NCBI GenBank assembly: GCA_973895155.1
Contig: OZ316898.1
Location: forward strand, 21,266,001 to 21,330,000
From: Marsupella aquatica
Lineage: Eukaryota; Marchantiophyta
Direction of reading: 5' to 3'
DNA length: 64,000 nucleotides
Shown one piece after another: positions 19,730 to 28,800 of this stretch (the first letter of the stretch is position 1; every line of letters starts with the position of its first letter). The translations under genes and the position numbers were made by a program. The notes beneath the pieces are model-generated. The model was not told the DNA's origin. It saw nothing but the letters and a program-made list of their open reading frames with translations, and did not search any database.

Positions 19730-22722
19730 TGACTGACCTTACGCCGAGGGAAGAAAGAGTGATTCAACGGGAGAGAGCTCGACTGCAGCAGCTCGCCGGG
19801 TGGCATGATACACAGCGACTGAGAGGGGCAGAAAGAGCTGGTAGCTCCGAAACTGGAAGTGGCGTCGAAGAAGACATACCAAAAGAAGAGTCGGTAAGGA
19901 GAAGTGAGTCTCCAACCGACATGGGGGAACCAGAGGCACGGCCAGACGAGAGGCCAGGGACCAGATTGAGCCAGCGGTCGCGCATACATTACAAGGCATT
20001 TCATGGGAGAGGAGATGAGGATCCGGACGAATGGTTGGATGATTTCGAGGGAACCGCTGCAGCAAATGGAGAATCGGCCATCAAGATGCAGATTCTTCCC
20101 GGCCTGTTCAAGGGTGAGGCTAGGCCTTGGTACAGAGCATTAGATGTGGAAGATCAAGCCATCTGGGATATCTTCAAAACACTCTTTGTTAAGGAGTTTC
20201 GACCCATTGGAACTTCAGAACTAGCAGTGCTGAAGTTGGGACAACTTCGGTTCAAGGAGAACAAATCCTTCAGGAAGTTCTTGCAACGCTTTCAGAAACT
20301 GGTAAGACGTACAAAGACCAATGCATCTGAAGGTATGCAACTTCAATGGTTGGTGAATGCTTTGCCACAGAAGATGAGTTTTGCAATTAGGAAGGAGAAC
20401 CCGGAGACCTTAGCCGAAGCAATTAAGGATATTCAATTATACATTAATGCAGATATCACAAGCCGGAAGAAACAGCTTAAGTCTGAGAGTTCCTCATCAG
20501 AGGAGGGATCACCCCATAAGAAAAAAGATAAGAAGAAGAAACATTCCAAGAAGTCTAGAAGTGATAAGTCAAGCTCGGATAGTGGGAGTAGCAAGAGTGA
20601 GTCATCTTCTAGTTCTGAAGAAGAAAAAACTAGGAAAAGGAAGGGCAGAAGGAGAGGGAAGACGAAAGTCAAGATGGAGGCTAAGCCACCAGATAACATC
20701 GTAGCCCTTACCGAGCAACTTAAGGCTATCATTGCAGAGGTAAAACCAAAGAAGAAGGTAGTACAGGAGGATAGCTCTGTATGGTGTGCCTTATGTTATA
20801 AAACCGGACACCATAAAGATGCGTGTCCTAAGCTTAATACTAATCATGTTCGGCATGTGGCCAAGATCAGACCATGTCAGGGAGAAGTAGAGTACTTTTT
20901 GGGAGATGCCGCTGATAGTGTTTTCGGCATCAGTGAGACTGGAGCACGAGACCTATCCAACAGACCTGCATCTCTGTGGTCAGGGTTAAGGAACAATCCA
21001 AGAGAGATGTATCCTCGGATTATTCAGAACCCGTCAGTACCTCCTAGGCCGAATGTGCAAAGATTTGCGGCGTGCTATAATTGTGGTCAACCTGGCCATT
21101 TTGCTAGAGAATGCCCGAATGCACGCAAACAGGGTGATGGACAACCAGCTCAGCTATGTATGGGATGCCGACAGGAAGGTCATATGCTAGGGCAATGTCC
21201 TACTTGGTTGGCAGGCCTGGCCGCAAATCATAAGCTTTTGCCGATCAAGATCTTACCGCCAGGTACTACCCCCGGAGGAGTTCAAATCAACCACATCGAA
21301 CTAGGATGGCAAGAGGATGCCGAGGCAGAGTTCGTACCATCTGATGATGAGGCCGAAGCCCTATCAACCTTCTCAGAGGAGGATTTAGATCATGATTGCT
21401 ACCGGGTCTCTACTCGATCTACCAGAAGGAAGGAAAGGTGGGATGGGCTGGCCAAAAATAAAGGGAAGGTTACGGAGGAAAGGATCGACTCTTCGTCAAC
21501 ATCAACAGAAGGAGAAGGGAGGGCTCCGGCAATACAGGTAAGCCATGAGCCCACCAGTGAAACCAATCCTTCACAAGATAGCGACTTCAATCGAGATCAT
21601 CCTAAGTTGTTCTACCCCTCTGTTACGGCTAGTGTTAAGGAACAACTAAGAGAATTAGAAACCCTGGAGAATACCGAAGCCATTGCCAAGGATGTAAAAC
21701 GAGCAAAAGCATTGTTTGCTTCGGAAGACCCAACAGCTGTGGAGACTAGCGTGGCAAAACTGGCCGAATCCAAGACGGAAACACCACCAGAAGAGAAGCC
21801 GATTGTTCCCTATGACCTGGCTAAAGATGTACTAGAATCTAGAGTCTCGGCAACAGTAGGTCAACTATTGAAAAATAGCCCGTACTTCCGGAAGCAATTA
21901 AGGAAGGCTATTCTCGGCAAGCCGAGATTACCCAAGGTAGCAACCAGATCCGACGTACTAATGATAGAAGAAGATCAAGGAGCCCCAGCATTACCATTAA
22001 TGATTCAAGGAGAATTATTACTACGGGTACCCATCGATGGAGGATCAGGGGTATGTATTATGATTGATTCAACAGCAAAAGGGTGGGGTCTAACACCGGA
22101 GATGACTGGAAGAGTGTTGAACATGGCCAATGGATATCAGGTCATTCCGACGGGAGTGTTAACCGGCATCAAGACAGAGATAGGAGGTATCTTCTTTAGC
22201 ATTAACTATGTAGTAATGAAGCCGGTAAATCCTACGTCATTCCGGCTATTGATTGGTAGGCCATGGCTGTACCTAGCCGAGGTAATAGAAGATTGGGGTA
22301 AAAAGCAGTTCACTTTCGGGACCCCCTCTATCACGGTATCCTGGGACACTAAGGATGACCGTAGGAAAAGCATAAGGGAAGTAGATGGGTACGACAGTGG
22401 ACTGGAGTCAGCCGATGAAGTACGTTGGTTAGAATGCCTCACTAACCTAACCGAAGAAGGTGTCTTTGGACCAGAGGTACCCCCCAACGGATTATGGCAA
22501 GAACCAATGGAAGGTGACTTGGAAGAAGAAGACGAAGAGGTCGAGGACTGCTTTACAATAGAATCCACCTTTTTAGCTGCAATTCCGGAGGAAGTAAAGG
22601 ATGTAGACCAATTGGATGAAACGGCTAAGTGGGGAGCAGTAGCAGGGACAGTGGATTTTCTGCAGGCGTTGTGGCAGAGCCGACGGGGTCCACAACGCCA
22701 TCGATCATCGGCAAGGAATTAA
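19729..22722 (+). CDS. gag-pro: Gag-protease polyprotein of the gypsy element
   Basis: 997 residues from ATG 19729. N-terminal acidic/charged segment, then a retrotransposon Gag capsid-like domain (about residues 85-240, with WYRAL, FVKEF and RFKENKSFRKFLQRFQ), a Lys/Ser-rich low-complexity block (about 245-320), and three CCHC knuckles: CALCYKTGHHKDAC near 20780-20830, CYNCGQPGHFAREC near 21075-21120 and CMGCRQEGHMLGQC near 21157-21200. Protease follows, with active-site string PIDGGSGVCIM near 22033 (a D-G-G variant of the usual DTG/DSG) and a later IGRPWL. Gag forms the particle and the aspartic protease cuts the polyprotein. The frame ends 94 bp inside the pol frame, and pol expression probably needs the -1 frameshift signal at 22653. 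No inactivating change is seen. Confidence 0.92.
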   Translation: MTDLTPREERVIQRERARLQQLAGWHDTQRLRGAERAGSSETGSGVEEDIPKEESVRRSESPTDMGEPEARPDERPGTRLSQRSRIHYKAFHGRGDEDPDEWLDDFEGTAAANGESAIKMQILPGLFKGEARPWYRALDVEDQAIWDIFKTLFVKEFRPIGTSELAVLKLGQLRFKENKSFRKFLQRFQKLVRRTKTNASEGMQLQWLVNALPQKMSFAIRKENPETLAEAIKDIQLYINADITSRKKQLKSESSSSEEGSPHKKKDKKKKHSKKSRSDKSSSDSGSSKSESSSSSEEEKTRKRKGRRRGKTKVKMEAKPPDNIVALTEQLKAIIAEVKPKKKVVQEDSSVWCALCYKTGHHKDACPKLNTNHVRHVAKIRPCQGEVEYFLGDAADSVFGISETGARDLSNRPASLWSGLRNNPREMYPRIIQNPSVPPRPNVQRFAACYNCGQPGHFARECPNARKQGDGQPAQLCMGCRQEGHMLGQCPTWLAGLAANHKLLPIKILPPGTTPGGVQINHIELGWQEDAEAEFVPSDDEAEALSTFSEEDLDHDCYRVSTRSTRRKERWDGLAKNKGKVTEERIDSSSTSTEGEGRAPAIQVSHEPTSETNPSQDSDFNRDHPKLFYPSVTASVKEQLRELETLENTEAIAKDVKRAKALFASEDPTAVETSVAKLAESKTETPPEEKPIVPYDLAKDVLESRVSATVGQLLKNSPYFRKQLRKAILGKPRLPKVATRSDVLMIEEDQGAPALPLMIQGELLLRVPIDGGSGVCIMIDSTAKGWGLTPEMTGRVLNMANGYQVIPTGVLTGIKTEIGGIFFSINYVVMKPVNPTSFRLLIGRPWLYLAEVIEDWGKKQFTFGTPSITVSWDTKDDRRKSIREVDGYDSGLESADEVRWLECLTNLTEEGVFGPEVPPNGLWQEPMEGDLEEEDEEVEDCFTIESTFLAAIPEEVKDVDQLDETAKWGAVAGTVDFLQALWQSRRGPQRHRSSARN

Positions 22723-25700
22723 ATACCAAGGGATCGGCATACAAGCCGATTACGAGGGCAGAACAAATTGAGGCCCTATTAGAAGCCGAGAGAGCACAGC
22801 GGCCTAACTCTCAGGAGCAAGAGGTGGATGAGATGGACAGACACGATCTAGAGCCAAGGCAGGAAGGGGAGCCGACCACTAATTCAAAACCGAATAGACC
22901 GGTAAGGGGACAATCTATGGACACCAAGGAAGGGACCGACTCGGCTAGTCCAGCCGAGATCCCAGTTTATGGAGGTATGAGATTAGAGAGACTGGAAGCC
23001 GAACTGGACCCGAATTTGAAGAAGCAGATTAATATGATCCAAGCACGGCAATATCGGAAGCTCGACTTAGGAGAGGGAAGAGAACTGAACTTAGGGAGAA
23101 ACCTAGCACCTGAGCTCGAGAAAGAGATCAGTGACTTATTGATTGAATTTCAGGATGTGTTTGCATGGAGTCACCAAGATCTAAAGGGAGTAGATCCAAC
23201 ACTAGGGGAACATCGAATTGATCTCATGTTAGGAGCCAAATCATTTCGACAACCAATTCGAAGGATGAACCCGAAGTATTCCCTGCTGGTCAAAACAGAA
23301 ATCGACAAACTAGTGGAAGCTGGATTCATCACTCCAGTCTTGCATTCAGACTGGGTGTCTCCAATTGTGATAGTTCCCAAGAAAGCTGGACCCGATGGTA
23401 AACCCAAGATCCGGGTTTGTCAGGATTACAGGAAGCTGAATGAAGCAACATTAAAAGACCATTTTCCTTTACCGTTTACTGATATGGTACTAGACATGGT
23501 AGCCAATCATGAACTATATTCATTCATGGATGGATACTCTGGTTATAACCAAATCAGGATTCGGCAGGAAGACCAAATCAAGACGGCCTTCATCACGGAA
23601 TGGGGGATCTATGTCTTCAATCGTATGTCGTTTGGACTCTGCAACGCACCAGCTATGTTCCAACGATTAATGGTGAACATTTTTCATGATTACTTGAGAA
23701 AGTTCATGGAAATCTTCATTGATGACTTTGCAGTATTCGGGAAGGCATCGAAACATGCTAAATACCTCAGGAAAACCTTCATGAGATGTAGAGAGGTGGG
23801 TCTCAAGTTACACCCAGATAAATGTTTTTTTGCAGTAACCGAGGGGGTGCTACTAGGTCACAAGGTATCAAGGAAGGGCATTGAGATTGACAAAGGTAAG
23901 CTAGCAGTATGGCTAGATATCATGCAACCTAAGAACATAAAGGATGTAAGATCCTTCTTGGGATGCATTGGTTACTATCGCCGGTTCATCAAGGATTTTG
24001 CCAAGCTGGCTTTACCATTAACCAATATGCTCAAGGCAGGAGCAGACTTCGAACCCACACCCGAACGAGTCACAGCGGTGGTAGAATTGAAGCAGATGTT
24101 AGTAGAGGCCCCAGTCATGATAGCACCGGACTGGAACAAAGATTTTCATGTTTTTGTAGATGTCTCGGGCTTCTGTATTGGCTCAGTACTAAGTCAGTTG
24201 GATGAGAAAGGAAGGGACCATCCCATATACTTCGCAAGCCGTCAGCTTGCCGATGCCGAACGGAACTACTCTACCACGGAAAGAGAAGCATTAGGAGTCA
24301 TTTATTCTTGTAAAAAGTTTAGGCATTATTTACTAGGGTACAAGGTAATCTTTCATACTGATCATGAAAGTTTGAAGTACCTAGTCAATAAGCCGGACCT
24401 TACAGGCAGAGTAGCAAGATGGATTTTGCTATTACAGGAGTTTGACTATGAGCTGAGGATCAAGCCGGGAAAGTTACATGCCAATGCCGACTTCTTTTCA
24501 AGGATCACAGGTAAACCTGCCACGGATTGCATCGATGATCGATTCCCCGACGAGGAGCTATTCATTGTGGAAATAGCTGATACATGGTACCCTAAGATTT
24601 TACAATTTCTCAGCACTTCCAGATTACAGCCAGGATTAAGCCGAGAGCAAGCCGCAGTCTTTGTGCGGAAGGTCAGACAGTATCAGTGCATTAAAGGCAT
24701 ACTGCACAAGCATGGAATCAACGGCACGATTCAAAGGTGTTTGGAAAAGAGAGAGGTAAAACGAGTCCTACGGGCCATGCATGGAGAGGAGGCCAGAGGA
24801 CATTCTGCCCCAGTAACCACGTCTAAGAAGATATTAAATGTCGGTTACTGGTGGCCCACCTTGCACAAAGATGTCTATCAGTTTATCAAACAATGCGATC
24901 CTTGTCAACGAGCGGGAGGACCAAGGGCGTCCACCAGGCATCCACTGCACCCTATTCTACCTCTGGCACCATTCGAGAAGTGGGGTATTGATTACATTGG
25001 ACCTCTGAAACCACTAACCCACCCTCGACGGAACAAGTACATAATCCTGGCTACGGATTATGCAACTAAATGGGTAGAGGCCAGACCAACAACGAAGGAT
25101 GATGCAATTACTACGGCTAGATTCATGTATGAGCAGATCTTCACCAGGTATGGAGCACCCCTAGAATTAGTTAGTGATAGAGGAACCCATTTTTTGAATG
25201 ATATAATTAGTCGTTTAAATGAGCAGTATTTAGTTAAACATAGGCCTACTACTCCCTACCATCCAAAGGCAAACGGGTTGACAGAACGAGCAAACGGAAT
25301 CATAGGAAAGATATTGAACAAGACAGTAGCTCAGAACAAACTCGATTGGGATGATAAATTGTTTGCTGCTGTTTTTGCTTACAATCTTGCCTATAAATCC
25401 ACTACCGGTCATACACCCTTCTTCTTAACCTTTGGACAAGAAGCCCTGGTACCCATGCAACTTGAGATACCGACATTTCAAGTTACAATTGAGGAAAGAG
25501 CCTCAGCGGAGGAGAGCCTAAAGGAGCGAGAATATAGGTTAGAAGCTTTAGAGGAAGCGAGAATGATTTCAGCCGAGAGAGTAGAATATAGACAGAATAT
25601 CATGAAGCAGCAGTATGATAAAAGGTTAAAAGTAGTTAGTATTCATACCGGTGATCTTGTGCTACTTTATGACAGTAGGTATAGTAGGTTTCCAGGAAAG

Positions 25701-25895
25701 CTTTACACTCGCTGGTTAGGACCCTTTAGAGTAACCATGATGTTCCCCAATGGCTCCGTACAATTGGCCAACATTACGGGAGAGGTATATCCAGTTCGCA
25801 TCCATTATGACCGCCTCAAGAAATACTATATGGACGAAGATGAAGTTGTTCGCGAGGATGCTTCACAATTAAGTGGGGAGCTATGTGATGCCTAG
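22629..25895 (+). CDS. pol: Pol of the gypsy element: reverse transcriptase, RNase H, integrase
   Basis: The frame opens at 22629 without an ATG at its start and is best entered by -1 frameshifting near 22659, giving about 1078 pol codons. RT (about 23250-23900) shows PIVIVPKKAG, VCQDYRKLN, FPLPFTDMV, MSFGLCNAPAMFQRLM and the catalytic FIDDFAVF, an F-I-D-D form of YxDD. RNase H (about 24140-24520) shows HVFVDVSGFCIGSVL, TTEREAL and HTDHESLKY. Integrase (about 24770-25500) has an HHCC zinc site ending CDPCQRAG, then catalytic D in WGIDYIGP, D in VSDRGTHF and E in NGLTERANG. A GPF/Y-type module (GPFRV) follows, with no chromodomain. The last codons run through the purine tract into the 3' LTR, whose bases supply the TAG stop (25893-25895). 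Confidence 0.93.
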   Translation: MGSSSRDSGFSAGVVAEPTGSTTPSIIGKELNTKGSAYKPITRAEQIEALLEAERAQRPNSQEQEVDEMDRHDLEPRQEGEPTTNSKPNRPVRGQSMDTKEGTDSASPAEIPVYGGMRLERLEAELDPNLKKQINMIQARQYRKLDLGEGRELNLGRNLAPELEKEISDLLIEFQDVFAWSHQDLKGVDPTLGEHRIDLMLGAKSFRQPIRRMNPKYSLLVKTEIDKLVEAGFITPVLHSDWVSPIVIVPKKAGPDGKPKIRVCQDYRKLNEATLKDHFPLPFTDMVLDMVANHELYSFMDGYSGYNQIRIRQEDQIKTAFITEWGIYVFNRMSFGLCNAPAMFQRLMVNIFHDYLRKFMEIFIDDFAVFGKASKHAKYLRKTFMRCREVGLKLHPDKCFFAVTEGVLLGHKVSRKGIEIDKGKLAVWLDIMQPKNIKDVRSFLGCIGYYRRFIKDFAKLALPLTNMLKAGADFEPTPERVTAVVELKQMLVEAPVMIAPDWNKDFHVFVDVSGFCIGSVLSQLDEKGRDHPIYFASRQLADAERNYSTTEREALGVIYSCKKFRHYLLGYKVIFHTDHESLKYLVNKPDLTGRVARWILLLQEFDYELRIKPGKLHANADFFSRITGKPATDCIDDRFPDEELFIVEIADTWYPKILQFLSTSRLQPGLSREQAAVFVRKVRQYQCIKGILHKHGINGTIQRCLEKREVKRVLRAMHGEEARGHSAPVTTSKKILNVGYWWPTLHKDVYQFIKQCDPCQRAGGPRASTRHPLHPILPLAPFEKWGIDYIGPLKPLTHPRRNKYIILATDYATKWVEARPTTKDDAITTARFMYEQIFTRYGAPLELVSDRGTHFLNDIISRLNEQYLVKHRPTTPYHPKANGLTERANGIIGKILNKTVAQNKLDWDDKLFAAVFAYNLAYKSTTGHTPFFLTFGQEALVPMQLEIPTFQVTIEERASAEESLKEREYRLEALEEARMISAERVEYRQNIMKQQYDKRLKVVSIHTGDLVLLYDSRYSRFPGKLYTRWLGPFRVTMMFPNGSVQLANITGEVYPVRIHYDRLKKYYMDEDEVVREDASQLSGELCDA
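22653..22712 (+). promoter_or_regulatory. Predicted -1 ribosomal frameshift signal between protease and RT
   Basis: Heptamer GGATTTT (22653-22659) is in the phase G|GAT|TTT of the gag frame, so a one-base backward slip enters the pol frame. Five bases later a perfect 10-bp stem forms: GGCGTTGTGG (22665-22674) with CCACAACGCC (22690-22699) around a 15-nt loop. Loop bases GCCGA (22679-22683) can pair with TCGGC (22708-22712), giving a possible H-type pseudoknot. The same heptamer is established as a slip site in red clover necrotic mosaic virus. Function here is predicted only. Confidence 0.75.
25871..25883 (+). promoter_or_regulatory. Polypurine tract before the 3' LTR
   Basis: AAGTGGGGAGCTA lies immediately before the TG of the 3' LTR, the expected site for plus-strand priming. 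It is also translated as part of the pol C-terminus. Confidence 0.75.
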
Positions 25896-28800
25896 ACAGG
25901 AATCACTCGGCCGGTTAAGTGGGTAAAGCAGGAAGGCACCCTAGGAACACCTTAGTATAGTGACAAAACAAGGAAAATATAAACAGTTAGGGGCAACCAT
26001 GGAACCCGGGCCGAGGCCGGAGGTAAGGCTAAGGGTGAAAACCCGATTAGGGTTAGGGCGCGTTAAGCGTCGGCGGCTAGGAAGGATCAACGGGAAGAAG
26101 GACCGGCAGAGGAGAGGGGTAAGGAGCGCTTGCAGGAGATGGTGGCTCATTTGCGAGCACAAACTAGGCAGACGACTACGGGAGGCCAACTACTGTCAGT
26201 TGCTTAGGCAAGCACTCGGGGAGAGAGTAGATACCGACGATCGACCTAAGGAGGGTATGAGCAACGTCAATCAAGCGACACATTTCTAGGGATGCCTGTT
26301 CGAACGGGCAACTGAGTACATCAAGACTTACGAGGACGAGGAGTCAGAAAGGGCAGCTCGAGAACGGCAGGAGCTCGCTCGATTGTGGGAGCTGCAGAAG
26401 ACGGCTTTCTTAGGAGGCGAACTCATCAAGGACGAGTTCCTGTGGACGCCTACTTCCAATCAACTCGACGATCTTCTGTTTTGCAAAGACAGCGTCGTCG
26501 GCATCCGAGAGGCCATCAAGAACTGCAATGACATACACTGGGAATTAAAGGGTAGCACGGAAAGGTGGACCCAGGCAACGGTGCTAGGAGAAACCTCCAC
26601 GGCAGCAGAGATGAAGAGGAAGGGAGCCGTCAACGATGAAGCCACCCCGGCAAAAAGAACGAGGTCGGCGGCACCAAAGAAGCCAGCCGAGCAGCAGAGC
26701 AGGAGGCAGGGAGAAGCCGAACAGGAGGAGGTCGATCCCATCAAGGCCATTCCAACCAGGGATGACACCTGGAAGGGCTGGGCGGCAACCCTACCGGTGG
26801 AGGTGCAACTACATTTTGCACGGGAGGAGGATGCATGCTTTACGGCCATGCAGACCAAGAAGTACCAAGGCTTCATGGCCGGATCCGGCTTGGAGGCCTT
26901 TGTAAGATTACCATGGCTGAAGCCGGAGGTACCGGAGTCAGACCTATTAGAATTCGTGGGGTCATGGGAACCCGAGACCAATTGCACGAGGATATATGGG
27001 AAGGATTTCTATCTTACTCCCAAGGTAATTGCCGAAGTGTTTGGCCTGCCGATAGGCAATAAGACCAAAGTTGATACCAGGAAGACCTTGCCTGACAAGG
27101 AGTTCTGGTCGTTCCCCGGGCCATCAACGAAGAATGGCTTCTTCCGGAACACCTGCACCAACCCGTACATAGGAGAGATGATCGACTTCTTGCGGGTGAC
27201 CATGCATTGTAACTTGCCGAGGGCAGAGATCGGCAAGGCACAGGTCTATCTGGCAGAAAGGCCAAACCCAAGCCGGGACTACAACGGGTACCTCCTCAAC
27301 CAATTGAAGAAGATCTTAAAGGAGGAGCAGCAGGTAATCGGCATGGGGAGCGTGTCGCGGCTTGGCTATCACATGCCGCTGTTGTGCCGGTATGCCAGAG
27401 GTCAGACTTTTGCCCCGGTACTTCCCCTGCAGGTAAGGGCACCCGAGGAAGCTCCAACGCCGAGGCCGTTGGCTGAGAAGCCTCAACCACCTGTTAGTCC
27501 TACGATCGAGCAGGTGTTTAGGCCCAGGAAGGAAGACTTGCCGATGCAGCAACCAGGCATGCAGAGTCTGCTGAAACTACTAGAGAAAGAAAAGAAATCA
27601 GCATCGGCAACAACAACGGCAACGGCAACAATGCAGGACACTACTACAGAGGTAGGCCTACACCGGCTCACAAGAGAAAACCCCTTTGCTGGAGACAAGG
27701 AGAGAATCAGGCCGGAATCCAAGCCAGGTGTTCGAATGTACGTGGGAACCTCAAGCTCCGAATCTGAGGCAGAATTGCCTGAAGCTCCTACCGACGAAGA
27801 GGAGAGGGAGAAGCCGGACGTCCAAGAGGTAGAGGAGGCAGTGGAGGACTGCAGCCATGATAATTCCGGCTATGGGTCGGACCATCACGTTCCAGGAGTA
27901 AGGACCTATGGCCGGTTTGTCCCCACACTTCCAAGGGTAGTGCGAGGGGACCCCAACCAGCAGAGTAGCCCTAAGTCTCCCCCACCAGATGTTGCTCCCC
28001 CGAGCTTCGACGGCATAAAACAGACGGTGCAGGAATTTCAGGAGCGAATCAAGCAGGAGGAAGAGGCCGCCCTGGCTAAGGAAATGGATTTACCAGGAGG
28101 AGATTGGCCGGAGGACATCAGGCGGCTAACCGAAAAAGGAAGCAAACCTCTAGCCACGATTGAAGAGATCCGCAGGACGGCTTGGGAGCAGAGGCCACGA
28201 TGGGCGATGCCGATCACTTCTACTTACTCCACCTACGCTAAGAATAGAGCCATGGAGTATGGTGAGATGTGTGGGGAACTTGCGCTCGGCATCTTTGGAG
28301 AGGAGTTGGAGGAAGGACCCTTTTTCCATAGGGAGTAGTTGGAGAAGCACCAATTAGAAGAAGCGGTGGCTTTAGAGAGAAGCAAGAAGGACGAGGTCAT
28401 TCGGCGGCTTAGGAGGATGGAAGCCGAGATTGAAGATCTAAGGGCGGCCAAGAAAGCCCAAGATGAACTGCGGATTAAACGACATGAGCTGAACATCATG
28501 CAGGGGCAGTTGGACACCGCGCAGGCTGATAATCAGAATATCAAGGATAAACTGACTCAGACGCAGGAAGAGTTGGCCGACACGATCAAAGAGAGGGAGA
28601 AGTGGAAGCAAGAGCTGAAGAATACAGAGGAGGCCCACATAACAGCCAACAGCCGGGCCATGGCGGAGACCCAAAGAAAGGAATGGGCGTTGAAAGGGGA
28701 GCTCGAGAAAATCCGCGGAGCCCTTGAACAGAAGGAGGTCGAGTTAGGGAAATCCTATAAAGGGATTATGGCGCTACAGCAGGAGCTTGCGTCCCTGACG

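Noticed and set aside
19729-25895. Endogenous pararetrovirus (caulimovirus-like) instead of a gypsy element
   Set aside because: Flanking LTRs with a target duplication, a purine tract and a full integrase with HHCC and DDE motifs are present, and no movement protein is seen.
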